Source of the DNA: Pedobacter chinensis
GTDB taxonomy: Bacteria > Bacteroidota > Bacteroidia > Sphingobacteriales > Sphingobacteriaceae
DNA: 64,000 nt
Reading direction: 5' to 3'
Assembly (NCBI RefSeq): GCF_003339865.1
Contig: NZ_QPKV01000004.1
Span: forward strand, 558,001-622,000
Shown: in pieces, positions 1 through 9,849 of the stretch
How positions within the stretch are numbered: position 1 is the stretch's first letter
How the letters are laid out: every line of letters begins with the position of its first letter
The notes under the pieces: model-generated
What the model saw: the letters and a program-made list of their open reading frames with translations, nothing else
Told to the model about the DNA's origin: nothing
Databases searched by the model: none
Program-made: the position numbers and the translations under genes

Positions 1-2
1 TG

Positions 3-2156
3 ACTCAGTTATCATCAGATAACCAAGGTTTTAACTCAGTTTACATGATGCTTGATTCAGGTGCACGTGGATCTAAAGAGCAGATTCGTCAGCTTTGCGG
101 TATGCGTGGTTTGATGGCGAAACCTCAAAAATCAGGTTCTGGTGGTGATATCATCGAAAACCCGATCTTATCAAACTTTAAAGAAGGTTTATCGGTATTA
201 GAGTATTTTATCTCTACTCACGGTGCCCGTAAAGGTTTGGCGGATACGGCGTTGAAAACAGCGGATGCGGGTTACTTAACCCGTCGTTTACATGATGTTG
301 CTCAGGATATGATCGTTAACGATGATGATTGTGGTACTTTAAGAGGTATGTACACAACAGCATTGAAAGATAACGAGGATATTGTTGAACCATTATATGA
401 CAGAATTTTAGGCCGTACTTCATTACATGATGTATATAATCCTTTAGATAATACATTATTAGTAGGTGCAGGCGAAGATATTAACGAAGATATTGCTAAA
501 GCGATTGAAGAATCTCCTCTTGAAGGAATTGAAATTCGTTCAGTGTTGACCTGCGAATCTAAACGTGGTGTTTGTGCATTATGTTATGGTCGTAACTTAG
601 CATCTGGTAAACGCGTTCAAAGAGGTGAGGCTGTTGGTGTAATCGCAGCACAATCCATCGGAGAGCCGGGTACACAGTTAACACTTCGTACTTTCCACGT
701 GGGTGGTACTGCATCAAACATTGCTGCAGAATCAAACATCGTAGCTAAATTTGATGGTGTTATCGAATTCGAAAATATCCGTACTGTTGATACTCAAACA
801 GAAGATGGTACTATACAAGTGGTATTGGGCCGTTCTGGGGAGTTCAAAATTGTTGAACCAGGAACTGGCAGAGTGATCGTTACGAACAATATTCCTTATG
901 GAGCATTTTTATTCGTTAAAGAAGGAGATAAGTTATCAAAAGGTGATAAAATCTGTTCGTGGGATCCATACAACGCGGTTATTCTTTCAGAATTTGCCGG
1001 TAAAGCACAATTTGATGCCATTATTGAGGGGGTAACCTTCCGTGAAGAATCAGATGAGCAAACTGGTCACCGTGAAAAAGTAATTATCGATACCCGTGAT
1101 AAAACTAAAAACCCTTCTGTTCAAATCGTTGATAAAAAAGGCGAAATGATCAAAGGTTATAACATTCCGGTAGGTGCTCACGTTTCAGTTGATGAAGGTG
1201 AAACGATCCAGACTGGTCAGATTATCGCTAAAATTCCTCGTGCAACTGGTAAAACCCGAGATATTACAGGTGGTTTACCTCGCGTAACTGAGTTATTTGA
1301 GGCTCGTAATCCATCTAATCCGGCAGTAGTAACTGAGATTGATGGTGTGGTAACTTTAGGTGGTGTTAAACGTGGTAATCGTGAGATCACAATCGAATCT
1401 AAAGATGGTGAAGTTAAAAAGTACCTTGTTCCATTGTCTAAACACATCCTTGTACAGGATAATGACTTTGTGAAAGCAGGTATGCCTTTATCAGATGGTT
1501 CAATTTCTCCGGCAGATATTTTATCAATTAAAGGACCAGCAGCGGTTCAGGAATACCTGGTAAATGGTATTCAAGAGGTTTACCGTTTGCAAGGTGTGAA
1601 AATTAACGATAAACATTTCGAAGTAATTGTACACCAGATGATGCAGAAAGTTCATATCGAGGATCCGGGAGATACTATTTTCTTAGAAAATAATGCTGTA
1701 GATCGTTGGGATTTTGCAGAAGAGAACGATGCCATGTACGACAAGAAGGTTGTTGAAGATGCAGGTGACTCAACTGAATTCAAACCAGGTCAAATTGTTT
1801 CATTACGTAGATTAAGAGATGAAAACTCTCAATTGAAACGTAAAGATTTAAAACAGATCACGGTAAGAGATGCAAGACCAGCAACTGCAAGTTCTATCTT
1901 ACAGGGTATTACCCGTGCATCGTTAGGTACTAAATCGTTCATTTCTGCGGCTTCATTCCAGGAAACAACGAAAGTATTAAACGAAGCTGCTATTGCAGGT
2001 AAACGCGATAATATGTTAGGCTTGAAAGAAAATGTGATCGTTGGTCACTTAATTCCTTCAGGTACTGGTGTACGTGGTTACGAAAGAATCATTGTTGGTT
2101 CGCAAGAAGAGTACGATAAATTATTGGCTTCGAAACAAGAAGAAGTAGAGGCATAA
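3..2156 (+). CDS. rpoC: DNA-directed RNA polymerase subunit beta', C-terminal part
   Basis: This is the 3' half of the gene for the catalytic beta' subunit of RNA polymerase; the frame is open to the window edge, so the start lies upstream. The trigger-loop/bridge region ([13 protein letters not shown], about nt 222-260) is intact. The second zinc site keeps all four cysteines: one in DDDCGTLRG (nt 330) and three in [13 protein letters not shown] (nt 552-584). The jaw and C-terminal GxxG segments follow, and the product ends in an acidic KQEEVEA tail. A strong hairpin terminator follows the stop, so this should be the last gene of the rpoBC transcript. Identification is essentially certain from the motifs. 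Confidence 0.98.
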   Translation, partial: TQLSSDNQGFNSVYMMLDSGARGSKEQIRQLCGMRGLMAKPQKSGSGGDIIENPILSNFKEGLSVLEYFISTHGARKGLADTALKTADAGYLTRRLHDVAQDMIVNDDDCGTLRGMYTTALKDNEDIVEPLYDRILGRTSLHDVYNPLDNTLLVGAGEDINEDIAKAIEESPLEGIEIRSVLTCESKRGVCALCYGRNLASGKRVQRGEAVGVIAAQSIGEPGTQLTLRTFHVGGTASNIAAESNIVAKFDGVIEFENIRTVDTQTEDGTIQVVLGRSGEFKIVEPGTGRVIVTNNIPYGAFLFVKEGDKLSKGDKICSWDPYNAVILSEFAGKAQFDAIIEGVTFREESDEQTGHREKVIIDTRDKTKNPSVQIVDKKGEMIKGYNIPVGAHVSVDEGETIQTGQIIAKIPRATGKTRDITGGLPRVTELFEARNPSNPAVVTEIDGVVTLGGVKRGNREITIESKDGEVKKYLVPLSKHILVQDNDFVKAGMPLSDGSISPADILSIKGPAAVQEYLVNGIQEVYRLQGVKINDKHFEVIVHQMMQKVHIEDPGDTIFLENNAVDRWDFAEENDAMYDKKVVEDAGDSTEFKPGQIVSLRRLRDENSQLKRKDLKQITVRDARPATASSILQGITRASLGTKSFISAASFQETTKVLNEAAIAGKRDNMLGLKENVIVGHLIPSGTGVRGYERIIVGSQEEYDKLLASKQEEVEA

Positions 2157-2172
2157 TAACCATCATATTTTT

Positions 2173-2209
2173 AAAAAGGGCTGCTCCATTAATTGGTGCA
2201 GCCCTTTTT
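2173..2209 (+). terminator. Rho-independent terminator after rpoC
   Basis: A 12-bp perfect inverted repeat (AAAAAGGGCTGC, 2173-2184, with GCAGCCCTTTTT, 2198-2209) has a short, partly paired loop and ends in a T run. It lies 16 bases after the rpoC stop. Confidence 0.9.
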
Positions 2210-2294
2210 GTTTAAATATTTTTTCAACTCTTCCTGATAAAATATTACCTTTAACAGCTCTATTTAAGAACAGCGCAATAATTTTTACCACATT

Positions 2295-2606
2295 ATGGAA
2301 GAACAACAAAACGAAAACCAATTAAATATAGAGCTGTCAGAAGAAATTGCTGAAGGAATTTTTTCTAACCTTGCAATTATAACTCACTCCAATACGGAAT
2401 TCGTATTAGATTTTATTCGTGTAATGCCAGGAATTCCAAAGGCAAAAGTGAAATCACGAATCATTTTAACTCCTGAACATGCTAAGCGGTTATTAACAGC
2501 CCTGGATGATAATATTCAGAAATTTGAGAATGTAAACGGCCGGATAAAAACTCAGGATGAACCGCCTTTCCCAATGGGTTTTGGTGGGCCTACTGCTCAG
2601 GCTTAA
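2295..2606 (+). CDS. DUF3467 domain-containing protein
   Basis: A 103-residue soluble protein that matches DUF3467 as I know it: an acidic start, the core EIAEGIFSNLAIITHS, a segment FVLDFIRVMPG, and VKSRIILTPEHAKRLLTALDDNI. The family is common in Bacteroidota, frequently next to rpoC, and its biochemical role is not established. There is no signal peptide or membrane segment. The rpoC terminator lies between the two genes, so it probably has its own promoter despite the conserved neighbourhood. Confidence 0.88.
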   Translation: MEEQQNENQLNIELSEEIAEGIFSNLAIITHSNTEFVLDFIRVMPGIPKAKVKSRIILTPEHAKRLLTALDDNIQKFENVNGRIKTQDEPPFPMGFGGPTAQA

Positions 2607-2631
2607 TTTTTAAATTTCAATCATAATCTTA

Positions 2632-2649
2632 CAAACAAATATTTGTTTG
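2632..2649. promoter_or_regulatory. 18-bp perfect palindrome upstream of the FadL-like gene
   Basis: CAAACAAATATTTGTTTG is a perfect palindrome 42 bases before the ATG at 2692. A second small inverted repeat (CTATG/CATAG) follows directly. The position suits an operator for the outer-membrane transporter gene. The regulator is not known. Confidence 0.4.
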
Positions 2650-2691
2650 CTATGTTAGCATAGTATGCATTTTGTGCTATAACCATATATA

Positions 2692-3918
2692 ATGATGAAA
2701 AAACTTTTATTTTGCGTACTACTTTCTGCACCTTTTTGGGTATTTGGGCAAGGTTTCCAGGTTAATTTACAAGGACAAAAACAAATTGGAATGGCGGGTG
2801 CTGGTTCAGCTCTGGCTTTAGATGAAGCATCGGTGTTTTTTAATCCTGGTGCAGTATCTTTTTTAGAGAAAAACTCTATTTCTGCAGGAGTTAATCCACT
2901 ACTTTTTAAATCGGCTTTTAAACAAAACGGTTCAAATATAACAGAGCATGTAAAAAATAAAATTGCTCCCCCATTTGAAGCATACGCTGTTTGGGGGCCA
3001 AAATCTAATAAATGGAAGTTAGGTTTAGGTGTGTATACTCCTTTTGGTGGTTTGGTTGATTGGGGAGATGAGTGGTCGGGCAGATACGCTTTAACTTCTT
3101 TAAACCTAAAGGCAATTTATTTCCAACCAACACTGAGTGTGAAAATTACCGATGGCATTGGTATCGGTGCCGGATTTGTTTATAATCATGGCGATGTGAA
3201 TCTTCAGCGAGCACTTCCAGTGAATTATCCTGACGGAAGATCTGGACATGCTACTTTAGAAGGAACGGGAAGCGGTTACGGTTGGAATGCAGGTTTATAC
3301 GTTAAAACATTGAGCAACATTACATTTGCAATTGTTCATAAATCAAAAGTTGTTACCAAGCTTAACGATGGATCAGCAACGTTTGATGTTCCTGAATCCT
3401 TAAGATCATCATTTCCTGCCGGTAATACATTCAATGCAGAATTACCGCTACCTTCAACCACAACCTTAGGCATTGGTATACCTTTATCGAAAAGTACAAG
3501 CTTAGCTTTTGATGCAAATTGGGTTCAATGGAGGGTTTATGAAGAACTGGCATTTGATTATGCCATAAATACCCCTGTATTGGCAGATACGAGATCAGCC
3601 CGCAATTATCGTGATGGTTCATCGTTTAAATTAGGAGTGAACCACCAGGCATCTGAAAAATTAGCACTTAGGGCTGGTATCGGTTATGCATTTTCACCAG
3701 TTCAGGATGGATACGTTACCCCGGAGGCACCTGATGCAGATCGTTATATATTAAGTGCCGGAATTGGTTATGCACCTACCAGCCGCTTTGAGGTTAATGC
3801 ATCGTTCTTTTTCGAAGATGTTAAATCGCGTAAACAAAAAAATATTGAAACAGGTTTAGACGGTACATTTAAAACACTTGTTTATGCACCTGGGATTTCG
3901 TTAACTTATAAATGGTAG
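2692..3918 (+). CDS. OmpP1/FadL-family outer-membrane transport protein
   Basis: A 408-residue protein with a Sec signal peptide (MMKKLLFCVLLSAPFWVFGQ, cleavage likely after about residue 19). The mature N-terminus GFQVNLQGQKQIGMAGAG and the nearby NPG (FFNPGAVSFL) correspond to the FadL hatch region and its NPA-type motif. The rest is alternating amphipathic beta strands ending in an aromatic/basic residue pair (YKW), typical of a 14-strand outer-membrane barrel. The family imports long-chain fatty acids or other hydrophobic compounds; the substrate cannot be told here. The next gene, an SGNH lipoprotein, starts 11 bases after this stop, so the two are probably co-transcribed and may handle lipid or ester substrates together. 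Confidence 0.9.
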   Translation: MMKKLLFCVLLSAPFWVFGQGFQVNLQGQKQIGMAGAGSALALDEASVFFNPGAVSFLEKNSISAGVNPLLFKSAFKQNGSNITEHVKNKIAPPFEAYAVWGPKSNKWKLGLGVYTPFGGLVDWGDEWSGRYALTSLNLKAIYFQPTLSVKITDGIGIGAGFVYNHGDVNLQRALPVNYPDGRSGHATLEGTGSGYGWNAGLYVKTLSNITFAIVHKSKVVTKLNDGSATFDVPESLRSSFPAGNTFNAELPLPSTTTLGIGIPLSKSTSLAFDANWVQWRVYEELAFDYAINTPVLADTRSARNYRDGSSFKLGVNHQASEKLALRAGIGYAFSPVQDGYVTPEAPDADRYILSAGIGYAPTSRFEVNASFFFEDVKSRKQKNIETGLDGTFKTLVYAPGISLTYKW

Positions 3919-3929
3919 GAGAAATTATA

Positions 3930-5207
3930 ATGAAAAAATATATATTAAATTGTGTTTTCGCTGCCATCATTTTATTTGCAGCCTCTTGTAAGCCGGAGAT
4001 TGAAACTCCTGCAGGTACAACTGCTGGGCAGGCAAATTTTAGCAAATACATTTCAGTAGGAAATTCATTAACAGCTGGTTTTGCTGATGGTGGATTATAT
4101 CTGGAGGGCCAAAAAGTGGCTTATCCGAATTTAATTGCTTCTAAAATGGCAACAGTAGGAGGTGGGAGTTTTACGTCCCCATTTTTTACCGATGCACAAG
4201 CTAACGGATCAGGATATTTAACTTTATCGGCTTTAGTAAACGGAGCGCCAACATTAACTAACGCTACAAATAATTTAGCTTATCGCGATGCAACGCATTT
4301 AACAAAATATACAGGCGAAGTTCAGAATTTAGGTATTCCGGGTATGCGTGTTGATTTAGCATTTGCCGCACCTTATGGAGCCGCAAATATGTATATGGAG
4401 CGATTATTAACCGATGCCCAGGTTGGTACAACTACCTATTTCCAGTTTATTCAAGGTAGAAATCATACATTTTTTTCTCTTTGGTTAGGAAATAATGATG
4501 CATTGGGTTATGCAACAAACGGTGGAGTAACCACTGATGCAACCAACGTATTAACTGATAAATCTACATTTTCTCTGTTATACTCCAATTTAGTTAATGC
4601 ATTAACCGCCAACGGACAAAAAGGGGTGGTTGGAACTATTCCGGATGTAACGGCTGTACCTTATTTTAACACCGTAACTGTTTCTGCTCTTCTGGCTGCT
4701 GCAAAAGCGATTAATCCTGCGGCAGTTGCAGTTTTTATTCAAACAGGATCTGGTACTGTCAGGGCGGCAACCAGTGAGGATTTAATTCGTTTGCCTTTCC
4801 AATCTGCTGGTTTATTTGGTACGGGAACAATCCCTTATGGTTTGGATCCTAGAAATCCAATAGCAAACAATTGGGTATTGGATAAAGATGAAATTATAAG
4901 AGTTAAGGATTATGTGAATAGTTACAACAGTACAATTAAATCTTTAGCAAGTAGTAAAGGGTTGGCGGTAGCAGATACCTATACCTATTTGAATACAGTT
5001 AAAACGGGCATCGCCATTCAAGGAATCAACATCAATTCTGCTTTTATTACCGGTGGTGCATTCTCATTAGATGGTGTTCACTTAACACCTCGGGGAAATG
5101 CAGTAATTGCCAATGTGTTTATCGATGCCATTAATAGCAAGTACGGTTCTACAATACCAACTATAGATATTACACAATACAGAGGCGTAAAGTTCCCTGA
5201 CAAATAA
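3930..5207 (+). CDS. SGNH/GDSL-family hydrolase lipoprotein
   Basis: A predicted lipoprotein of 425 residues. I place the start at the ATG at 3930 (MKKYILNCVFAA...), not an in-frame ATG 18 bases upstream, because it gives a clean lipobox (FAASC) and leaves a GGAG sequence just before it. Block I is SVGNSLTAGF, with GNS in place of the usual GDS and the serine nucleophile kept. Block III is GNNDALG and block V is DGVHLTPRGNAV, which supplies the Asp-His pair. The family comprises esterases and lipases. It follows the FadL-like gene closely and is probably in the same transcript, ending at a bidirectional terminator. Confidence 0.88.
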   Translation: MKKYILNCVFAAIILFAASCKPEIETPAGTTAGQANFSKYISVGNSLTAGFADGGLYLEGQKVAYPNLIASKMATVGGGSFTSPFFTDAQANGSGYLTLSALVNGAPTLTNATNNLAYRDATHLTKYTGEVQNLGIPGMRVDLAFAAPYGAANMYMERLLTDAQVGTTTYFQFIQGRNHTFFSLWLGNNDALGYATNGGVTTDATNVLTDKSTFSLLYSNLVNALTANGQKGVVGTIPDVTAVPYFNTVTVSALLAAAKAINPAAVAVFIQTGSGTVRAATSEDLIRLPFQSAGLFGTGTIPYGLDPRNPIANNWVLDKDEIIRVKDYVNSYNSTIKSLASSKGLAVADTYTYLNTVKTGIAIQGININSAFITGGAFSLDGVHLTPRGNAVIANVFIDAINSKYGSTIPTIDITQYRGVKFPDK

Positions 5208-5224
5208 TATTCAGAATAGAACGG

Positions 5225-5266
5225 AGGGTTCAAAAAGTAAACTCATCATTTTTGAACCCTTTTTTT
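5225..5266. terminator. Bidirectional terminator between SGNH hydrolase and miaA
   Basis: A perfect 12-bp stem (AGGGTTCAAAAA 5225-5236 with TTTTTGAACCCT 5249-5260), a 12-base loop and a T run on the right. It lies between converging genes and touches the miaA stop, so it can serve both. Confidence 0.9.
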
Positions 5267-6173
5267 AAGATAAGTTATTTTCAATATAACGGATAACTTC
5301 TTCTGTTTGATCGGGCTCAAACCATACTATTTCTTCATCTCTCCTGAACCAGGTCAATTGTCTTTTGGCAAAACGACGGGTATTTTGTTTTATAGATGAA
5401 ATGGCTTCAACGAAAGTGGTTTTATCATCCAAAAAGTCAAATATTTCACTGTATCCAACGGTGTTTAAAGCATTGTAATTTTTATATTCCTGAAGAGATT
5501 TAACCTCTTCTAAAAGCCCGTCGGCAACCATTTGATCAACTCTTTTATTGATACGGTCGTACAATATTGCCCGATTGGTGTTTAAACCGATTTTGATGAT
5601 TTTGAATGGCCTGACTTTTTTAGTGGCAGAAAGCATTGACGAGAGTTTTTGTCCTGTAGATAATACAACTTCAAGCCCCCTGATCATTCTTTGAGGGTTA
5701 TTTTGATCAACCTTTGCAAAATATTCCGGATCTAAAACTGATAAATCCTTTTGAATACTGGATATACCCTCTGTTTCGAATTGTTTATTTAATTTTTCTC
5801 TGATTGCCAGATCAATTTCCGGCATTTCATCCAAGCCATTAATTAAAGCATTAACATATAAGCCGGAACCACCTACCATGACCGCTAAATCATGATTTTC
5901 AAAAATCTCTGCCAATTTCTGCAAACCTTGCACTTCAAAATCGCCAGTACTAAATAATTGGGTAATGGAATGTGAATTTATGAAATGGTGTTTGGCAGCA
6001 GCGAGTTCATTTGTGTTTGGCTTTGCGGTTCCAATCTCCATTTCTCTGAAAAATTGCCGTGAATCAGCAGAAATAATTTCTGTATTAAAATGTTGAGCCA
6101 CTTGAATAGCCAAAGCAGTTTTGCCAATTGCAGTAGGACCTACGATGGATATCAGTATTTTTTTATCAGGCAT
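5265..6173 (-). CDS. miaA: tRNA dimethylallyltransferase
   Basis: A 302-residue enzyme that transfers a dimethylallyl group to N6 of A37 in tRNAs reading codons that start with U. The P-loop GPTAIGKT is at residues 12-19, followed by SADSRQFFREMEIGTAKP, which carries the conserved DSRQ and the tRNA-contacting segment, and later by GGSGLYVNALINGLDEMP. Length and order are normal for bacterial MiaA. The C-terminus has the family's QNTRRFAKRQLTWFRRD motif. The gene stands alone between two hairpin terminators. Confidence 0.97.
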   Translation of the reverse strand: MPDKKILISIVGPTAIGKTALAIQVAQHFNTEIISADSRQFFREMEIGTAKPNTNELAAAKHHFINSHSITQLFSTGDFEVQGLQKLAEIFENHDLAVMVGGSGLYVNALINGLDEMPEIDLAIREKLNKQFETEGISSIQKDLSVLDPEYFAKVDQNNPQRMIRGLEVVLSTGQKLSSMLSATKKVRPFKIIKIGLNTNRAILYDRINKRVDQMVADGLLEEVKSLQEYKNYNALNTVGYSEIFDFLDDKTTFVEAISSIKQNTRRFAKRQLTWFRRDEEIVWFEPDQTEEVIRYIENNLS

Positions 6174-6186
6174 AGTTCATTTATAA

Positions 6187-6226
6187 AATAAGAGCTGTCA
6201 AATTTAAATATTTGACAGCTCTTATT
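6187..6226 (-). terminator. Hairpin terminator after the pRiA4b ORF-3-like gene
   Basis: A perfect 17-bp inverted repeat (AATAAGAGCTGTCAAAT, 6187-6203, with its complement at 6210-6226) and a 6-base loop, with T-rich flanks on the minus strand. It separates the upstream minus-strand gene from miaA. Confidence 0.85.
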
Positions 6227-6252
6227 CTGTTTATCATTGGATAATGATGTGA

Positions 6253-6897
6253 TTAGTAATCGTCTTTTTGACTGTCATCATCATAGGCATCGCTATCAGA
6301 AAATTCATCGCCAAATTCATCTTCGTTTTCCTCATCTTCATCTCTTTCTTCTTCATTAATGCCCATTTCGCCCATAGCTTCCAACTCATCTGTATCTTCC
6401 GGTACGAAATTCATTTCATTTAAGAAATCAAATTCACTATCAGAGGCAATAGCACCGCGGGGATCTACAGCAGTTGGACTGTTCTGTTCCATGATTTTTG
6501 GTGCTTCACCTGTACTTTTTGCCAGGAATGGATATTCAATATTTGGATCGGCATCTAAAATAATTTTTACCAGTTCAACATGAAAATCGTAAGGACGATC
6601 GAAATTGTAAGTGTAATAAAATTTTTGATGCGGATCTTCAATAAAACCACTCAATTTAGAATTTTCCATCAAAACCACACGGTCTTTCTTCCGCTCACTT
6701 GGCAAATAAGCAATTTCATCGCCTTTTAACCAATTATCTGTACTTACATAGAATGATGAAGATTTTTCGGCATTGTAACCAGTAGATTTATGAATGGCCT
6801 TGTGCAGGTCTCCAAATGTTTGGTTTGATTTAATGTCGATCTCTCTCACAACATCATCAAAATCTTCGAAAGTAATTCTAAATTTATAAATAGCCAT
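6253..6897 (-). CDS. Plasmid pRiA4b ORF-3-like family protein
   Basis: A 214-residue soluble protein. Residues 1-115 (MAIYKFRITFEDF..., QTFGDLHKAIHKSTGY, FYVSTDNW, YTYNFDRPYDFHVELVKI) match the pRiA4b ORF-3 / IS1096 passenger-type domain, whose ending YxYDxGDxWxHxxxxxxI appears here as YTYNFDRPYDFHVELVKI. The last 60 residues are very acidic (runs of E and D). The family has no settled function, and the mobile-element name is historical: no transposase is nearby. Terminators flank the gene. Confidence 0.8.
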   Translation of the reverse strand: MAIYKFRITFEDFDDVVREIDIKSNQTFGDLHKAIHKSTGYNAEKSSSFYVSTDNWLKGDEIAYLPSERKKDRVVLMENSKLSGFIEDPHQKFYYTYNFDRPYDFHVELVKIILDADPNIEYPFLAKSTGEAPKIMEQNSPTAVDPRGAIASDSEFDFLNEMNFVPEDTDELEAMGEMGINEEERDEDEENEDEFGDEFSDSDAYDDDSQKDDY

Positions 6898-6996
6898 TAT
6901 TGTATTTTGGAACCGTAAAAATAAAGTTAATTTATATTACCACAAACATCAAATACCAGAAAAGGTTGGCTTTATTTGATTGATTTGGCAATTAAA

Positions 6997-8421
6997 TTAT
7001 TTATTAACAGGATTTAATCCCATTTGTTTTGCCTGATTTAGCATAAAATGATAGGCTTCATCGTAATCGTTCTTAATTTCTCCTTCAAGTATAGCTTCAC
7101 GAATTGCATTTTTGATCAAGCCTACTTCCCGGCCTGCTTCCAAACCAAAAGTCTCCATGATATCGTTCCCGGTAATTGGTGGTTGCCAGTTGCGAATTTT
7201 ATCACGCTCTTCAACATCTTTCAACTTTTGTTTTACGAGCTCGAAATTTCTTCTATACCTGGTTTTTTTGTATTCATTTTTGGTGGTTACATCAGCATTG
7301 CAAAGCAACATTAAGCTTTCAATTTCTTCGCCTGCATCAAAAAGAAGCCTGCGTACCGCCGAATCTGTTACGGTTTCCTGAGCTAAAACAATGGGGCGTA
7401 AGTGAAGTTGCACCAGTTTTTGAACAAACTTCATTTTCTCATTGAGCGGTAATTTCAGTTGAGCAAAAATTTTTGGAACCATCCGGGCACCACGATCTTC
7501 GTGCCCATGAAAGGTCCATCCGTGCCCTTCTTCAAAACGCTTCGTGGCAGGTTTAGCTATATCATGTAAAATAGCAGCCCACCGTAACCATAAATCATCA
7601 GTAACTGCAGAAATATTATCTAAAACCTCAAGTGTATGATAGAAATTGTCTTTATGGCCTTTCCCTTTAATGATTTCTACACCATAAAGCTGAGCCATTT
7701 GAGGGAAAATAATCTCTAATAAACCTGTATCAAAAAGATGTTTAAAGCCAACAGAAGGCTTTGGAGACAAAATGATTTTGTTCATTTCATCAGTAATTCT
7801 TTCTTTAGAAACAATGCTGATGCGTTTCTTTTGTGTCTTTATTGCCTTTATTGCTGCCTGATCAATATTGAAATCCAATTGAGAAGCGAAACGTATTGCC
7901 CTCATCATTCGTAAAGGATCGTCAGAAAATGTGATTTCGGGATCTAATGGCGTACGGATCAGTTTATTTTCTAAATCCCTAACTCCGTCAAATGGATCTA
8001 AAAGCTCTCCAAAATGATTAGCTGTTAAGTTTATCGCCAGCGCATTAATGGTAAAATCTCTGCGTAGCTGATCGTCTTCTAATGTTCCATCTTCTACAAT
8101 GGGTTTACGGGAATCTGAACGGTAAGATTCTCTTCTGGCGCCCACAAATTCTACCTCTAAATCCTGGTATTTGATATTAGCGGTGCCAAAGTTTTTGAAA
8201 ATTGCTACTCTGGTATTCAGCTTTCTGCCTACTGCTTCTGCATAGTTGATTCCGCTACCAACCACCACCACATCAATATCTTTTGATGGGCGATTCAGAA
8301 ATAAATCCCTCACAAAGCCGCCAATAACATAGGCTTCGGTCTTATTCTTATCGGCAATAGTTGATAAGGTTTTAAATATCGGATTTTGTAGATGTTGTTG
8401 CATGGATTTTATTATAGCCAT
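6997..8421 (-). CDS. CCA tRNA nucleotidyltransferase / poly(A) polymerase family protein with HD domain
   Basis: A 474-residue class II nucleotidyltransferase. The head-domain motif IGGFVRDLFLNRPSKDID (residues 33-50) contains the GGxVRD and DxD metal-binding residues. ARRESYR and LRRDFTINALA correspond to motifs B and C, and RMMRAIRFASQLDF follows. The middle contains an HD phosphohydrolase domain with YHTLEVLDN and AAILHDIAKP. This arrangement is typical of Bacteroidota CCA-adding enzymes, which add or repair the tRNA 3' CCA. The start could also be the Met at residue 7. It lies downstream of the threonylcarbamoyladenylate synthase gene, so the two tRNA-maturation genes may share a transcript. 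Confidence 0.9.
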   Translation of the reverse strand: MAIIKSMQQHLQNPIFKTLSTIADKNKTEAYVIGGFVRDLFLNRPSKDIDVVVVGSGINYAEAVGRKLNTRVAIFKNFGTANIKYQDLEVEFVGARRESYRSDSRKPIVEDGTLEDDQLRRDFTINALAINLTANHFGELLDPFDGVRDLENKLIRTPLDPEITFSDDPLRMMRAIRFASQLDFNIDQAAIKAIKTQKKRISIVSKERITDEMNKIILSPKPSVGFKHLFDTGLLEIIFPQMAQLYGVEIIKGKGHKDNFYHTLEVLDNISAVTDDLWLRWAAILHDIAKPATKRFEEGHGWTFHGHEDRGARMVPKIFAQLKLPLNEKMKFVQKLVQLHLRPIVLAQETVTDSAVRRLLFDAGEEIESLMLLCNADVTTKNEYKKTRYRRNFELVKQKLKDVEERDKIRNWQPPITGNDIMETFGLEAGREVGLIKNAIREAILEGEIKNDYDEAYHFMLNQAKQMGLNPVNK

Positions 8422-8506
8422 TATGCTGATGAAGGAAGCATCCGCCTCTTATGAAACAGATCCTTCGTGCCTCAGGATGACAGCAGGAATTACAAAAGTA
8501 ATAAAA

Positions 8507-9073
8507 TTACTTGCGAATAAATTCAAATTGACCGCCTGGAGAGAGTTTCATGATGGTTGATGGCTTTTTTGTGCTGCGATTTTCTTGTTCAAAATCCACA
8601 ATATAGTCTACACCGTCAAGTATTTCAGGATCAATATCATCAAAATATTTAGGAGATGGTTTTCCACTCAGGTTGGCTGATGTGGAAACAATCGGTTTTC
8701 TGAAACGCTGTATGAGTGGTGTACAGAAATCATGTTTAACTATTCTTATGCCTACGCTTCCATCTCTATTGATTACATTGCTGGCAAGGTTTTTTGCATC
8801 TGAAAAAATGATCGTCAGCGGATTCTCCGCATATTCAATTAAATCGTAAGCTACTTCAGGAATCTCTTTAACATAACTTTGAAGTTTGCTATCCACATCT
8901 AACAACACAATAAGGCTTTTTTCAGCTGGGCGATTTTTTATTTTCAACAATTTTTCTACCGCATCGGCATTGGTTGCATCACAACCTAAACCCCAAATCG
9001 TATCGGTTGGATATAGGATTACACCACCACTTTTAACTACTTCCAAAGCCTTATTAATTTCATCTCTAAGCAT
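8507..9073 (-). CDS. L-threonylcarbamoyladenylate synthase (Sua5/YciO/YrdC family)
   Basis: A 188-residue single-domain YrdC-type protein. The motif GGVILYPTDTIWGLGCDATN, then KIKNRPAEKSLIVL and STSANLSGKPSP, are the conserved RNA- and ATP-binding segments. The enzyme makes threonylcarbamoyl-AMP from threonine, bicarbonate and ATP for t6A37 formation in ANN-decoding tRNAs. The length fits TsaC rather than the longer Sua5; a YciO paralogue cannot be fully excluded. The promoter element TAACTTTG ends only 4 bases before the ATG, implying a very short or absent leader. Confidence 0.9.
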   Translation of the reverse strand: MLRDEINKALEVVKSGGVILYPTDTIWGLGCDATNADAVEKLLKIKNRPAEKSLIVLLDVDSKLQSYVKEIPEVAYDLIEYAENPLTIIFSDAKNLASNVINRDGSVGIRIVKHDFCTPLIQRFRKPIVSTSANLSGKPSPKYFDDIDPEILDGVDYIVDFEQENRSTKKPSTIMKLSPGGQFEFIRK

Positions 9074-9077
9074 ATTG

Positions 9078-9085
9078 CAAAGTTA
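9078..9085 (-). promoter_or_regulatory. -7 promoter element TAACTTTG abutting a start codon
   Basis: On the minus strand TAACTTTG matches the Bacteroidota -7 consensus TAnnTTTG and is followed by only CAAT before the ATG of the threonylcarbamoyladenylate synthase gene. Transcription would begin within or just beside the start codon. Confidence 0.55.
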
Positions 9086-9273
9086 GTTTTTTCTCTGAAA
9101 TGTTAAATTTTCATAATATCCTAAAACAAAGCGCTATAAGGCAAAACTAAATCATTTCTGATTCGTTTTTCATTTAAACAATTCAATTGTAAAAATTGAT
9201 TCATAAGATATATTTTAACGCACAAAATCATTATATTTATTTCAGGTTATTTAAATAAAAAACAACGACACAA

Positions 9274-9849
9274 ATGAAAACAGTAAAAACATTATTAATG
9301 CTATGTACGATAATATTAGCATTATCAGGATGTTCGAGTCTTCGGACCGCATCCGACTACGATAAAAACGTAGATTTTAGCGGGTACAAAACGTATAACT
9401 TTTACGATAAAGGTATCGCAAGGGTAAGGTTGAATAATTTAGATAAACGAAGGCTCATGGCTGCCGTTGAAGCTGAAATGAATGCCAAGGGTTTTACCAA
9501 ATCTGATAAACCCGATTTATTGGTTAACCTGGTTGTAGTGGCCAGAGAAAAAACTGATGTTTACGGTCCCGCTTACTATGGTGGATGGGGTTGGGGCTGG
9601 GGCGCTGGCTGGGGATGGCGTGGCGGCTGGGGTTCACCTTTTTGGGGTGGCGGTCCAGGCTATGTTAACCAGTACATTGAAGGTACCATCATTATTGATT
9701 TCTTAGATCCTGCTAAAAAGATATTGTTCTGGCATGGCAGAGGGTCAGGTTTTAATCTTGATAACCTAAACAAACGGGAAGAACGTTTATATACTGGTGT
9801 AAGAGAAATCCTGGCTCAATATCCTCCAAATGTTACTGCGTCAAGATAG
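9274..9849 (+). CDS. DUF4136 domain-containing lipoprotein
   Basis: A 191-residue lipoprotein with lipobox LALSGC at residues 16-21. The mature part begins SDYDKNVDFSGYKTYNFY, typical of DUF4136, and ends with IIDFLDPAKKILFWHGRGSG and a short helix. Between them is a glycine/tryptophan-rich stretch (about residues 98-130) of the kind often found in this family. The family occurs in Bacteroidota cell envelopes and has no known function. The stop is directly adjacent to the stop of the converging glycosyltransferase gene, with no base between. Confidence 0.85.
   Translation: MKTVKTLLMLCTIILALSGCSSLRTASDYDKNVDFSGYKTYNFYDKGIARVRLNNLDKRRLMAAVEAEMNAKGFTKSDKPDLLVNLVVVAREKTDVYGPAYYGGWGWGWGAGWGWRGGWGSPFWGGGPGYVNQYIEGTIIIDFLDPAKKILFWHGRGSGFNLDNLNKREERLYTGVREILAQYPPNVTASR

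Noticed and set aside
6253..6897. Insertion-sequence remnant, from the family's IS1096-related name
   Set aside because: No transposase, inverted repeats or target duplication are visible; the family is common as an ordinary chromosomal gene.
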